64,000 nucleotides of DNA. Origin: Haematococcus lacustris. Lineage: Eukaryota > Chlorophyta > Chlorophyceae > Chlamydomonadales > Haematococcaceae. Below are positions 21,736 to 34,500 of this stretch, piece by piece. The DNA lies in contig JASKMD010000002.1 in the NCBI GenBank assembly GCA_030144725.1, forward strand, positions 2,836,324 through 2,900,323. The letters are read 5' to 3'. A program made the position numbers and the translations under genes. Below the pieces are notes generated by a model. It worked only from the letters and a program-made list of their open reading frames with translations, was not told where the DNA came from and did no database searches. Positions within the stretch are counted from its first letter, which is position 1; every line of letters starts with the position of its first letter.

Positions 21736-22235
21736 CTTCAGCAAGTCTAGAGCAGCGCAACAGCACCCCAGCCACCTCATGTGCCGGGTCAATGCCAAGA
21801 ACGCCGAACAAGACCACCAGCTGCTAAACCATACCCCAGCTCCTCCCTCGTCCACCCGCAAAGGCAGAGTAAGGCCTGGCCTTGGCTGGCAGGTCCGGCC
21901 GCCAGCATAGCTCCAGCTGGCGCGGACTCATGCACACTCGTACACACCATTGCAGCCCGCACTCGAGTAGGCGCTAACCACTGTGATGCTGCCCTGCTGC
22001 GCAACCTTCATGCACCCTGGCTGGGGCATGGGCACGGATGTGCTGCAGCACCATGGGAAAGGTGCACCATGAGCTCCGGTATACTGACAAGCCCTGATTA
22101 AGGTTAGACTTACCCTGACTAATGTGCATGCATGTGATGAGAAGCATCGTCTGTGCCACCAGACGCATATTTAACTATAAAGAACATGTGCAGTGTAACA
22201 CAGGGGTGCAGGTTGAACTGTCGTCCATTTCTGGT

Positions 22236-22251
22236 GGTGTTGAAAAACACC
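22236..22251 (-). terminator. histone 3' stem-loop of H4-1
   Basis: Coding-strand GGTGTT-TTTC-AACACC, 41 nt after the H4 stop. Confidence 0.95.
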
Positions 22252-22292
22252 GGTTGTGAGTGGTTCAGGTTGTGGGGTGGGAGGGAAGTTGT

Positions 22293-22613
<321 letters not shown>

Positions 22614-22716
22614 TTATATGGATGTGGAGAAGATGTGTTGTTGCTTTGCGTTTGATGCTGTAAGCTCCCTGACTTTGCCTAAAGTAGCTGGTTATTGCGA
22701 GACTTGGTCAAACAAA

Positions 22717-22730
22717 GTCCTGCTGATCCG
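22717..22730. promoter_or_regulatory. histone promoter 14-mer (H4-H3 pair 1)
   Basis: GTCCTGCTGATCCG, the reverse form of the shared GGATCRGCRGGAC element. The preceding TTGGTCAAAC reads GTTTGACCAA on the other strand and is matched 3 bp beyond the element in pair 2. Single copy here, unlike the doubled form of the H2A-H2B spacers. Confidence 0.7.
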
Positions 22731-22777
22731 GCAACACTGCTCATCAGCCCCCAAGCACCCGCCTTCGTACTAGATAA

Positions 22778-23260
<483 letters not shown>

Positions 23261-23326
23261 GCATGCTGATCGCCTCAATCCTTGTAACCCTGGGTAGCAA
23301 GTCACTGAACCACAACCCAATCAACC

Positions 23327-23342
23327 GGTGTTTTTCAACACC
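23327..23342 (+). terminator. histone 3' stem-loop of H3-1
   Basis: GGTGTT-TTTC-AACACC preceded by AACC, 66 nt after the H3 stop. Confidence 0.95.
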
Positions 23343-23956
23343 ACAAATATAAGTACTTGACGAAGTGACTGGTCTGTATGTATCATTGTGACCCCTCTGT
23401 GGCAGACTCTTCAGCTGCTGCTTGCAGACATGGTCGATGCAACCTGCTTTGAAGTCCATGTGTACCAGCATGGACCGGGCAGCGTGCTTGGCTTGATGTA
23501 TGAAGCAGCCGTGACCACCAGCGTGCATAAGCGCATTTGTAGGAGCGACCTAGTGTGATAAGGGGAGGTCTTGAACGGAGGCTAAACCAGGTCAGGGGGA
23601 GAGCAGCCTCGGAATTCACTGCCTGCAGGTCCCAACCCCTTGCACTACTGCCTGACTCCCTGTATGGTGACTAGCCAGTTTCGCATGACATACATGCACC
23701 AATGTCAGCTGATACAGCTTGAACACTAGTACAGTAGGCCCGTCCCACATCGGACGGACAGAAAGACATGGCTGCAATGCGTGGCTGGGACGGCCGTAAA
23801 GCTACAACCTGTTGAAGGCCCAATGCAACATGTTCATAGCATCAACTGCAGAGCAGTAGTAAAGCAAAGTTACTGTTGTGCCAACATGTCGTTATGCCAA
23901 TATGTTGTCATGCCATCATGCCAATATGTTGTTACGCCATCATGCCATGTTGGTTG
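23343..23956. other. intergenic, no recognisable gene
   Basis: Spacer with a short tandem of ATGCCAATATGTTG-like units at about 23880-23945 and a short match to the dispersed repeat at 50370-50395 and 53495-53530 (near 23685). No gene recognised. Confidence 0.5.
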
Positions 23957-25045
23957 ACTGCTGCCCCTGCTGCTGCTGCCCCTGCTACTGCTACCAATGC
24001 CGTTGCCCCTGCTGCTTCTGCCCCTGCTACTGCTACCCCTGCTGCTGCTGCTGATGATGCCGCTGCTGCTGCTGGTGATGATGCCGCTGCTGCTGCCCCT
24101 GCTGCTGCCGCCGCCGCCGCTGCCGCTGATGCCGCTGCCGCTGCAGCCCCTGCTGCTCCTGCCCTTGCTGTTGCCTACCGCTGCCTGCTGCTGCCTTATG
24201 CTGCCCCTGTTGCCCCTGTTGCTGCTGCCCTTGCTACTGCTGCCCCTGCTGCTGCTGGTGATGAAGCCGCTGCTGCTGCCCCTGCTGCTGCTGGTGATGA
24301 AGCCGCTGCTGCTGCCCCTGCTGCTGCTGGTGATGATGCCGCTGCCGCTGCCCCTACTGCTGCCGCCGCCGCCGCTGCTGCTGCTGCCGCTGCCGCTGCT
24401 GCCCCTGCTGCTGCTGCCACTGCTGCCGCTGCCGCTGCTGCCCCTGCTGCTGCTACCCCTACTGCCCCTGCCGCCCCTGCCCCTGCTGCCCCTGCTGCTG
24501 CTGCCCCTGCTGCTGCTGGTGATGATGCCGCTGCTGCTGCCCCTACTGCTGCCGCCGCCGCCGCTGCTGCTGCTGCCGCTGCCGCTGCTGCCCCTGCTGC
24601 TGCTGCCGCTGCTGCCACTGCTGCCGCTGCTGCCCCTGCTGCCCCTGCTGCTGCTGCCCCTGTTGCTGCAGCCCCTGCTGCTGCTGCCCCTGCTGCTGCT
24701 GCCCCTGCTGCTGCTGCCCCTGCTGCTGCTGCCCCTGCTACTGCTGCCCCTGCTGCTGCTGGTGAGGATGCCGCTGCTGCTGCCCCTACTGCTGCCGCCG
24801 CCGCCGCTGCTGCTGCTGTGCCTGCCCCTGCTACTGCTGCCCCTGCTGCTGCTGCCCCTGCTGCTGCTGCCCCTGCTGCTGCTGCCCCTGCTGCTGCTGC
24901 CCCTGCTGCTGCTGCCCTTGCTGCTCCTGCCCCTGCTGTTGCCTGCTGCCTACTACTGCTGCTGCCGCTGCTGCTGCCCCTGCCCCTGCTGCCCCTGCAG
25001 CTGCTGCCCCTGCTGTTGCTGCCCCTGCTGCTCGCCTGGCTGCTT
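23957..25045. repeat. CTG/CCCCTG/CCGCTG low-complexity tract
   Basis: About 1.1 kb built from CTGCTGCTGCCC, GCTGCCGCCGCCGC and CTGCTGGTGATGATGCC-type units in a higher-order arrangement of about 180 bp. Open on both strands as polyAla/polyLeu because stops are rare in such repeats. No splice sites, domain or conserved flank suggests a protein, so I call it repeat DNA. Confidence 0.75.
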
Positions 25046-25559
25046 TTCGGGGCTAGACACCTGCCATCAGGTGCATTGGGGACGTGAGGCTCCCTTGCGC
25101 TGAAGCAGAGGCTGAGCATGTTTTACCGCGTAGGCAGTGCGCAAAGTGCACGCCACCCACGCCACGGCCAAGCGCCGCATCCGTGAGGTGTAGCCCAGTC
25201 CCTGGACTGCGGCTGTCAGTTCAAATTGATGAACCAACCTGCGCTATGTTCATTTCATTCAAATTGATGGGCCAACCTGCGTGATGTTATGTTTCATTCC
25301 GCGCACTGGCGCCACCACGTGCCGAGCCATGATCGCAGCTCAAACGTAATTATTCGTCTCAAAAAGTCGCCAATCGAAAGTGAATCTCACTGCCCAGTGC
25401 AGCGCTGGGGCTGTCTTCTTGTATGGTAGGTGGCTCTGATTAGAGGAGGCTGTGCGCGCGTTTGCAGGCCATTCCGAGCACATTTTTCATCTTGACCCCC
25501 TATTTTTATATGTAGATTTTTTATATGTAGATGACACACTATACTGTGCCACAGGCTGC
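25046..25559. other. intergenic, no recognisable gene
   Basis: Contains the repeat pair TCAAATTGATG(AA/GG)CCAACCTGCG (about 25214-25282) and an A/T-rich ATATGTAGATTTTTTATATG stretch near 25508-25530. Nothing coding recognised. Confidence 0.45.
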
Positions 25560-26035
25560 TTGTAGCCCAGGCCTGCATACTCCCCGCCCTTGCATGGCAA
25601 CTTGCATTGCAGTCCACATGTTCAGCGCTGTATTGATGGGTTGGCCTTGGTAGCCTTTGCCCTTGTCTTGCTGGGTGGGTTCAGGTGCCTGCTCGTCCTC
25701 GCCGCACTTGGCTGGCAGGAGAGTGATGGGCCCAGGCTCAGATGTTGCCTGCTGTGTGTGGCCTGGCCTGTGGGCACCTTGACTAGGGCTTCTTCACTGC
25801 TGGGCTGACCTTGCTGGTGCAGTGCTCATCCACCCACACAACCTTGCTGGGTAGCCTGTCTGGCTTTTGCTTACGCCTGCTGGGCCTCCCCTGCAGCAGG
25901 CCAGGAGCACCGCATCCACACCGCACACCCCAAAACAGCTTCACCAAAGACGACCAGCAGCTGCATGCGGTAGCCCTAGCGCTCCCTGGACAGCTTGGCC
26001 ACCTCCCGCTCCAGCTGCAGCGCGCACACAACACA
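25560..26035 (-). pseudogene. TnpB/Fanzor-like relic 2 (C-terminal half)
   Basis: Read on the minus strand in changing frames it gives, in order: a segment VVFGEAVLGC followed by WMRCSWPAA; VVWVDEHCTSKVSPAVKK; a linker AATSEPGPITLLPAKC; GKGYQGQP; then INTALNM and GRGVCRPGLQAA. VDExxTS and DxxxNTALNM-like motifs near the C-terminus recall the RuvC and zinc-ribbon region of TnpB/Fanzor proteins, though the cysteines and catalytic residues are lost. Frameshifts and stops show it is dead. The order matches the other relics in this window, which is the stronger evidence that it is one family. Confidence 0.55.
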
Positions 26036-26640
26036 TGCTTGTTTATGGGCGTAACGCCATCCCACCACCTACTAATTCATCACCTGCCTCTGATCAAAGA
26101 CCAATGGTGGGACGGGGTGGGAAAGGAGATGATGTTTCAGCATGTTTGTCGTGGGAAATGAGAGCATCCATCCCTTTGGGTGCTTAGGGAGTGGTGAGGG
26201 CCAGCCCCACTGCAGACATGCAAACACATATCCCGCACATGGGGAAGGGTGTTAGCCATGCTATACCTGCTGCCATTTGCTGGCTGGCACAAGGCTATCA
26301 CAGCATGTCAACTCGTCCAGTTGTGCTGACTACTCTGTATGCTTGTCCAGCTTGCAGCTCAGTCATGGTGTGGACGATACAGCTAGCATCACTTGAGGGT
26401 TGGGGGATGAAGGGTTTACTTGGGTAGTAGTAGTTGTTACACTAAGGAGGCAAGGCTTGGGTAATGATAAGCAGCAGGCTGCTGTGACGCTCAGTCTTCT
26501 GCCTTGCCCACAACACTCTGCACAACACTGGGTGCGCCCTCAGGTCAGGCAGTCACACCGTCATTAGCAGAGCATGCTCACAGGCAGGCGATAGCAGTGG
26601 CACCGGCAGGCAGAAAGATGCCAGATGTGAAATGAGATGT
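26036..26640. other. intergenic, no recognisable gene
   Basis: Spacer between relic 2 and H1 copy 1. Short ORFs only. Confidence 0.45.
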
Positions 26641-26648
26641 GAGCGATC

Positions 26649-26662
26649 GGATCAGCAGGACC
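26649..26662. promoter_or_regulatory. histone promoter 14-mer (H1-1)
   Basis: GGATCAGCAGGACC, exact consensus, about 98 bp upstream of the H1 start codon. In all three H1 genes it is followed by CTCCTTAATAGGCTCG-like sequence. Confidence 0.7.
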
Positions 26663-26759
26663 TCCTTAATAGGCTCGCCCGGCACACATAAACACTGCTC
26701 GCGCCCAAGTCCAACACACTGAACGCACCGGTCATTCGTATTCCCTGCAAGCCGGAGCC

Positions 26760-27641
26760 ATGTCTGAAACCGCAGCAGCCCCCGCGCCCGCCCCGGCCCC
26801 GGTCCCCAAGCCCAAGGCCAACAAGCCCAAGGCTGCCCCGACGCACCCCGGCTTCAAGGCCATGATCGTGGAGAGCATCACCGCCCTAAAGGAGCGCACT
26901 GGCAGCAGCCAGCCCGCCATCAAGAAGTGGATTGAGGCCAAGGTCAGTTTGGCTGCTGCCATGCCTGCCACCAACATAATCTAACCCAGCCCATGAGACC
27001 CATGCCTTGAGCCCCAATGGACTACAGCAGCAGTGCGGTAACGCTTTTGCTTGTGTGTGCTGCTGCAGTATGCCAAGGACCTGCCCAGCACCTGGGAGAA
27101 GATCCTGTCTGTCCAGCTGAAGCGCATGGCTCAGACCGGCGCCTTGGTCAAGGTCAAGGCCAGCTTCAAGCTTGGGGAGGCCACCAAGAAGGCCTCCACC
27201 CCCAAGAAGCCTGCTGCACCCAAGACAGTCAAGCCCGCAGCTGTTGCCAAGCCCAAGAAGGCCGCTGCAGGCACCAAGAAGCCTGCTGCGCTCAAGAAGG
27301 CTGCAACCAAGGCAGCCCCAGCAGCTGCCGAGCCAGAGGTCGCTGCAGCATCTAAGAAGGCCACTGCGACCAAGACCAAGCCAGCTGTGGCCAAGCCCAA
27401 GCCAGCTGCAGCCAAGCCAAAACCACCTGCCAAGGCTGCTTCTGCCAAGCCCAAGGCGGCTAACCCCAAGACTCCAAAGACAACCCAGCCTGCCAAGCCT
27501 GCTGGCGTGAAGAAGGCCAAGACAGCTGCACCCAAGGTCAGCAAAGCAGCTGCTCCCAGCAAGGCCGCTGAACCCAAGACCAAGAAGCCAGCTGCTGCCA
27601 AGGCCAAGAAGCCAGCTGCCCCTAAGGCTCCCAAAGCCTAA
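26760..27641 (+). CDS. H1: linker histone H1, copy 1 (two exons)
   Basis: Exons 26760-26942 and 27069-27641, with a 126-nt GT-AG intron of phase 0; 251 aa. A short Pro/Ala/Lys N-tail leads into the winged-helix H15 domain, which starts at [20 protein letters not shown]. The intron splits it between IKKWIEAK and [13 protein letters not shown], and it closes with [13 protein letters not shown]. The C-tail of about 150 aa is a Lys/Ala/Pro-rich DNA-compacting tail with PKKPAAPK and TKKAS-type repeats. Binds linker DNA at the nucleosome dyad. It has a histone-type stem-loop (loop variant TTTA) and the shared promoter element, so it appears co-regulated with the core histones although it contains an intron. 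Confidence 0.97.
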
Positions 27642-27701
27642 AGACATGGACCCCTCCCCCTGAACACACCCCGCCTTTGAGCTTGCCTTTTTGATCCAAC
27701 C

Positions 27702-27717
27702 GGTGTTTTTAAACACC
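27702..27717 (+). terminator. histone 3' stem-loop of H1-1 (variant loop)
   Basis: GGTGTT-TTTA-AACACC, 60 nt after the stop. The stem is canonical but the last loop base is A rather than C; the same variant occurs at H1 copy 3. Confidence 0.9.
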
Positions 27718-28557
27718 ACCCTTCCTTGGATGCTGTCCATTCACCACTCCGGTCGCGTCCGGTCATCAGTCTGCAAATCTCATCTGGCAGTAGTATACGT
27801 AAACATCAGAGGTATGCCGCAAAGATGATTCCATGGCCAGGTTATGCAGCTTCAGTTGGGTATAATCAATCAAATGAGTTACTGCAGTGGGTGCATCTGG
27901 CATTGAGCCAAATTGTGTGTGTATATTTTTTTAGTTTTGTACTCTGGAGCATCAGTGCAGAATATCAGCATGCAGTCCATACTCAAGGTATGTACCTGGC
28001 TAGATATGCTCCACCAGTCAGTTAAAAGAGAAACAGTTTAAGGATACCAGCATCATACGATTCGAGCATCAAATAACCGTGTGCTTGGGTAGGCCCTTGG
28101 CAACATTAGATAACACCACGCAGTTCATGCAGCCATGGGTCGCACCAGATCTTGTTTTGTCTCAGCTATAGGTTTGCATGTGTATCCAGTCTAGGCAAAG
28201 ACCTGGACGCTGACCAGTGCATCCGCCCAATTGTGCACCAACGGGTCTGCACCTCTATCACTGACACAGATATAAAGCACGGCAATGGGTTGTACAGGCC
28301 TACGCGTCCATTCGGCTAGTTTTTGAATGGTTACATTAGAAGGGATTTGCCATAATGGCCTGGTACTTCTGCGCCTGGCGCTTACTGGACAGCATCGCAA
28401 CATATTCTGCCACTTTCTCGTTCTCTCCGGAGTCATGTCTGGGCCCGCATCGTCGTCACTAAGCCCACGGCCAGCTGCGAACATGCAGTGCGTCCGGGGG
28501 TCCAAGCGCGTATGCTCTCGCATGTGAAGCAGCAGCGGCACCTCCTGAACCTCGGGG
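27718..28557. other. spacer between H1-1 and polymerase eta
   Basis: Upstream region of the polymerase eta gene. No histone element, no recognisable gene. The proposed start codon lies at 28558. Confidence 0.5.
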
Positions 28558-31500
28558 ATGGAGGTGCAGGGCCTTGGCGCCATCAGACGCACCATCCTCC
28601 ACCTTGACCTGGACGGTTTCTATGGTGAGCTGCTGGTGCAAGGGCAGCGAGGGGCCACCCCGAGACCCACCCTCCTCTCTGGATGCTGGCTTGCATAGCT
28701 TTTCCAAACTTTGTATCCATGAGTACCTGGCTGTAGCCCACAGTGAAACATCCTCGCATGTCCCATAATAGTAGGGATGTTGCAGCTCATCCTGTGACCG
28801 CTGTGCATATGACGTAGTTCTGCCACAGGTCACGCACTTGCATGCTGACAGAAAGGAGTGTGCGCCATGGTATGCCATGCGTGCTTGTGCACCTGCATGC
28901 AGCTCAAGTTGAACAAGTACGCAAAGGCCTGTCCCCTGACGTCCCACTGGCTGTGCAGCAATGGGAAGGTGCAGCCAGGCCTCCTCAGGGGCACGTACAG
29001 CTGCTGTGACCCACCCGCCAGGGAGGGTGACCCATCCAGCTGCCAGCACTGACTGTCGGTCAACTGACGGCATCTGGCTCAGCTTGCATGACAACAGCTG
29101 CCGCATAGCACACCAAGGGTCACCTCCTCCTCACCTTCCCTTCCTCTCCCTTTCTCTCTTTCCAGCTATGCGCAGTGCGCTGCTGTGCTGCTGCTGGGCG
29201 ATGCCATAGGCCAGCAGGCAGCACCTGGGACCAGCAGCCTGAAAGAACAGCCAGGCACAGCAGTTGGGAGCAGTCGCCAGTAGCAGCGGCGCTCTGAACT
29301 TCACCCATTCCCTTGCAGCCTTCTGCATTCAAAACCCATGCATGGACCCTTGCATGCAGGAATCATTGCGCTGAACTATGCTGCCAAGGCGCGGGGTGTG
29401 ACCCGCCACATGAGGGTGCCTCAGGCCAAGGAGGCGTGCCCAGACCTGGTGCTCGTGCATGTGCAGACCATAGGTGTGACGCATGCTCTCAATGCCATCA
29501 TCACATTCCCCATGGGCAGACGCTGGCTAATGTCATGTGAACTTCCACATCAGCATGCCCTGCTCATTACTGCGGCAACCACACACAAACACTATGACTG
29601 CCAGCGTCACGGTCAAGTCGTGTTTCGTGCCCATGAGGGCTTGGCAGCGAGGGAGAGGTGCTGCTTAGCTAGGAGGAGTCAGTGGGATGGCGGTATGAAG
29701 CAAGCATAGCATGTGGGCAGCATCAGGGACAGAAGTCTGCCAAGGGGCATTGAGCAGCGCTGGCAGAGCTGATGGTCAGGGTTGCGGAATGCAACAGGCA
29801 GATGGTGCAGGAGTGCAGACCACGAAGGTTGTGTCAGCAGGGGGACACACAGCACCGATGCGGCTGCATGCAATGCGGCTGCCAGGGAACTCACGTGGAT
29901 GGCGCGGTTGCCATGGCCCCTTCGGTTCATCCCCCCAAATCCCTTCCCTGACTCTTACAGCCAGTCACCTTGTCTCCACACCACAGCACCCTTCTCCACA
30001 CCACAGCACCCGTCTCCACACCACAGCACCCTTCATTGCCAGTCTCAGTCATGAAGGCGGACTATCACCCATGCAGGCCAGTAGTCATGCAGCCTCCATG
30101 CAGCATGACGCCATGCGCCCATGCCTGCACCATCACCATAATACTTCATGTGCCCTTTGCAACCGCCCACCCGCCTTGCTTGCATTGCTCCTTACTCCAT
30201 GCCACACTATACCCTGCAATGTAACATGAATGGCATGCAAAGCACATGCGGAAGTTCTGCAGACCCCCTGCTGCTGAGGTGGCAGCTGTGTCCGCCCTCG
30301 CCGCAGATGGCAAGGTGCTGGTCCTGCTGCCCTCCCTCACAGCCTTCATGGGGTGACTCTGTTTTTAACGCCGCGCACACCAACACACCGCCATGCCCTC
30401 ACCAGCGCCGCCTCCTGCTGCAGAGTACCCCTGCCCAAGCCACAGACCAGGCAAAAGCAGGGTGCTCCAGCAGGGGCAGCTGCTGCCTGCCTGGTCAACA
30501 GCCGCCGCCCCTGGCCTGGGGTGTGGCAGTGGCTGCTGCTGGCAGTGATGGCCAGTGGAACAGAGCAAAGGGGCACAGTACACAACTGGCTGTGTTCGCC
30601 TTGCAGCTGCACAGATCTGATGGCACTGTTGTGGAAAGCCACCAACACCATACTTACATGCCTCATGCGCATGGGTGCATGCTCCCTGCGCATGCAATTT
30701 GAGGGTATGAAAACATGCTTGCATGAGGAATGGTATATGGGGTGTGCTGTGCAGGTAGCCATGTGAGTGCTGCAGCGGTGAGCGATGACAAAGCAGGCTG
30801 TGCGGCACGCCAACCAGTTGGTGATAATCTCATCAAGCACCAGCAGCAGCAGCAGCAGCCGCAGCAGGGGCATGACAACGGGCAGCAGCAGCCAGGGCAG
30901 TGCCAGGGTCAGCAGCAGGGGCAGAGTCAGCAGGCAATGGGTCAGTATGGTCAGCAGCCGGTCCTGCTGCATGGCATCAGGGAGGAGGGCTCGGCCTCAG
31001 CCAAGTCCACCAGCAAGGCCTGCCTGCAACGCTACCGCCAGGTGGGGTCACACTTTGATGGACAATCCAAAAGGATGCCACATGGTCTAGGCAATGAAGG
31101 GGAGTGAGGAGCAGGGAAAAGGAGGGGAAGATGGGAGGAGGGTGGGGGGGCAGCGGCAGAGGAGGCCTGTATGCAGGCATGTAGAAGCCGTTCCGCAGCT
31201 GAACATCTCCCTGATCCCAGCTCAACCCCCCATCCCTGTGCCAGCACAAGAAGCACCGCCGCGCCACAGCAGCTTACACAGAAACTCACTCTTATTGCCA
31301 TGTTGCCCTATGGATGTGATGTTTGGTTCCAATGCTCCAATAGTCAGTGCCAGCATCGTATGTGGCTTTTGGCCATGAGCCCATGCCTTGCTCGGCATGC
31401 ACCACTGCAGGCATCAAGTGAAATAATGAGGGTGCTGGGTGGCCTGCTGGCCCATGGGGCAGTCATGGAGAAGGGCGGCCTGGACGAAGTTTTCATTGAC

Positions 31501-34500
31501 GTCACATCCATGGTGGTGAGTCACATACATGGTGGTGAGTCACTGCATAGTGAACCGCCTGCAGGGGCAGCTGATGATGCTGCCATGCATCCAGTGCTCA
31601 ACCCCCTACCCACTCCGGCCCACCTCCCGCTTTCCCCACCTTCCTCTCCCTGAGTTTGCCTCCCCGCTGCCTGCCCTTGTTTGGCCCGCTGCGTACCAGG
31701 AGGCGCAAATGCGGAGTTTGCATGGCTTGGCTGAGGGTCAGGCAGCTGCCCTGCAGCCCCCGCCTCCCGGTGGGGCGACCCCACTCCCAGCCTGCCCTAT
31801 GGCCCTTGCCGAGGCTGGGTTTGAGGGGGCGGAGGAGGGGCTGGAGGAGGAGGAGGCTGAGGGTGCCAGGCAGAGGGCTGAGGTGCCTCCTGGGTTGAGG
31901 GAGCTGGCGGTGGCTGTGGCTGGCTACAGTGTGGTGGAGGGTGGTGTGCAGGTGAGGGTTCTCAGAGCAGGCCAGGGCTGGGAGGGTGGAGCAGGTGAGG
32001 TGTGAAGCAGCCCAGGTGGAGCTCGCCGTCTACTTCTCCCCTCTCCCTCCTCCTCTCCTCTCCCTTCCCCCTCTCCCTCCTCCTCTCCTCTCCCTTTCCC
32101 GTCTCCCTCCTCCTCTCCTCTCCCCTTCCCCTCTCCCTCCTCCTCTCCTCTCCCCTCCCCCTCTCCCTCCTCCTCTCCTCTCCCCTCCCCCTCTCCCTCC
32201 TCCTCTCCTCTCCCTTCCCCCTCTCCCTCCTCCTTTCCTCTCCCCTCCCCCTCTCCCTCCTCCTCTCCTCTCCCCTTCCCCTCTCCCTCCTCCTCTCCTC
32301 TCCCCTCCCCCTCTCCCTCCTCCTCTCCTCTCCCCTCCCCCTCTCCCTCCTCCTCTCCTCTCCCCTTCCCCTCTCCCTCCTCCTCTCCTCTCCCCTCCCC
32401 CTCTCCCTCCTCCTCTCCTTTCCCCTCCCCCTCTCCCTCCTCCTCTCCTCTCCCCTCCCCCTCTCCCTCCTCCTCTCCTCTCCCCTTCCCCTCTCCCTCC
32501 TCCTCTCCTCTCCCCTCCCCCTCTCCCTCCTCCTCTCCTCTCCCCTCCCCCTCTCCCTCCTCCTCTCCTTTCCCCTCCCCCTCTCCCTCCTCCTCTCCTC
32601 TCCCCTCCCCCTCTCCCTCCTCCTCTCCTCTCCCCTCCCCCTCTCCCTCCTCCTCTCCTCTCCCCTCCCCCTCTCCCTCCTCCTCTCCTCTCCCCTCCCC
32701 CTCTCCCTCCTCCTCTCCTTTCCCCTCCCCCTCTCCCTCCTCTCCTCTCCCCTCCCCCTCTCCCTCCTCCTCTCCTCTCCCTCTCTCCTCACCCTTCTCT
32801 TCTCTCCTCCTCTACTCCTTCACTCCCCCTTTCCCTGTGCACCCCCTTTCCCCTATTCCTCTCCCTCTCCCCCCCTTCCTTCCTCCCCCTTGTTCCACAC
32901 CAAGCATGTACAGCTGAAGCACGGGCTGCTTATGTGTTGCCCCCCACACAGCTGCTCTTGGTTGTCATGTGATGATGGCGGGTGTGAGCTAACACAATGC
33001 TTGTAACCAAGGCGGTGTTGAAGGTGTTGATGCCATGCATGTTGTCTCCTGCCAACCCTCTGCTGCCCTCCTCCCCTCCTTACCATGAGCACCAAGTGCA
33101 GCCATACTCTTTGCTCATTCGTATGCCTCACTCCCGCCTGCCCTGCGTCCAGCCTCCCTGGTGCCTGCACCCTGCCCTGCTTCATGGTGGCATGCTAAGC
33201 ACCACCCCCTCTGCCCCTTGATGCCATGCTTGGCGCTGTTCACCACACCACACCCGCACCTGGACTGATCCAAGAGTGAAGGCTGCCAACTGCTGTGTTG
33301 GGCTGTGCAGACAGACCAGACCAGACCAGACCAGACCAGGCCAGGCCAGGCCAGAGCAGCCAGGCCATGTCTCACTCACTGACATGCTGCTGTGGCCGGA
33401 CACCTCCGCAGATTGACCTGGGGCTGGAGTCGGACCGGCGGTTGGTGGTTGGTGAGTCACCCCCACCAAAAGTGGGCAGATAGGGCCTCCGCCTCCTCCT
33501 CCTCCTCCAGCCCCTCACAGAGGGTCCTAGCTTCCTGGCAGCTACATGACAGGGAGGCTGTGGCTGACTAGGGTGTCGCCAAGCCGCATCAAGTCACCAG
33601 CAGGTCAACCAGCAGTCAGCAACACCCAGCAGCAACCGCCCCATACGCCACCACCTCGCTTTGTCTGTTGGCATGGTAGTGCATCAGCAGCAGGTGTGGC
33701 TGTGGTTGACCTGCTAAGAGCGGAGACAGAAGCTGAGGCTGACCTGCGTCCGCAAGCCCACTGGCCCCACTGCCCTGCAGCCCTTCACACAAGCCTGAAC
33801 CATGCTCAAGGCACAAAGCCACGGCTGCTGCCTGCCTGCCACTTGCCGCGCTTGCTTGTCTGACTGCCTACTGGCCCTACCATGTGCAGCGGCAGCCATT
33901 GCCAAGAGGCTGAGGGATGCAGTGCTGAGCGACAAGGCGTGTGGCTACACGTGCTCAGCCGGCATTGCGCAAAACAAGGTGGGCCCGGCGGGCTTAGGGT
34001 GCCTGCCCACTCTAGATCTTGCTGCTGAGCCTGCAGCTGCCCGTCATGCTGGTTCATGCTGGCGACCTCCTTGGTGGCTGCCAGCAAGCCTAGAGGGACG
34101 AGACCGGGCGGTGGGCGGGGTCACCACCTCTACCATTACTACCCCCACCATCACAGCTGTCCTGCCTTGCCTTGCTCACGCACATAGCAGTCATGCTCCT
34201 GTACAACATATTGTGGCAGGGCCCAGCATTGCCAGCATGTAGGATAACTACCAGGGTGACTGACAAACAGCCTACACCGTGCTGCAGACAGTGTGGCGGC
34301 ACTTGGCTGTGGCCTGTTGTTGCAGATGTTGACCAAGCTGGGCAGTGCCCGCAACAAGCCAGCCCAGCAGACCCTCATACTTCCTCGCGTGGTGGCTGGA
34401 CTGATGCAGGTGAGGGCTGCCCTGATGCGCCCGCCTGCTCACCCGCCCGACTGCTCACCCGCCCGCCCGCCCGCTCACCCGCCCGCCCGCTCACCCGCCC

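Noticed and set aside
23876..25119. A 400-aa polyAla protein
   Set aside because: Equally open on both strands, pure low complexity, no flanking exon or signal.
32002..33006. A 334-aa Ser/Pro/Leu protein
   Set aside because: Lies in an intron of polymerase eta and consists of a 30-bp pyrimidine repeat open in several frames.
33001..33030. Extra histone stem-loop (GGTGTTGAAGGTGTTG)
   Set aside because: The second half is a direct, not inverted, repeat, so no hairpin forms.
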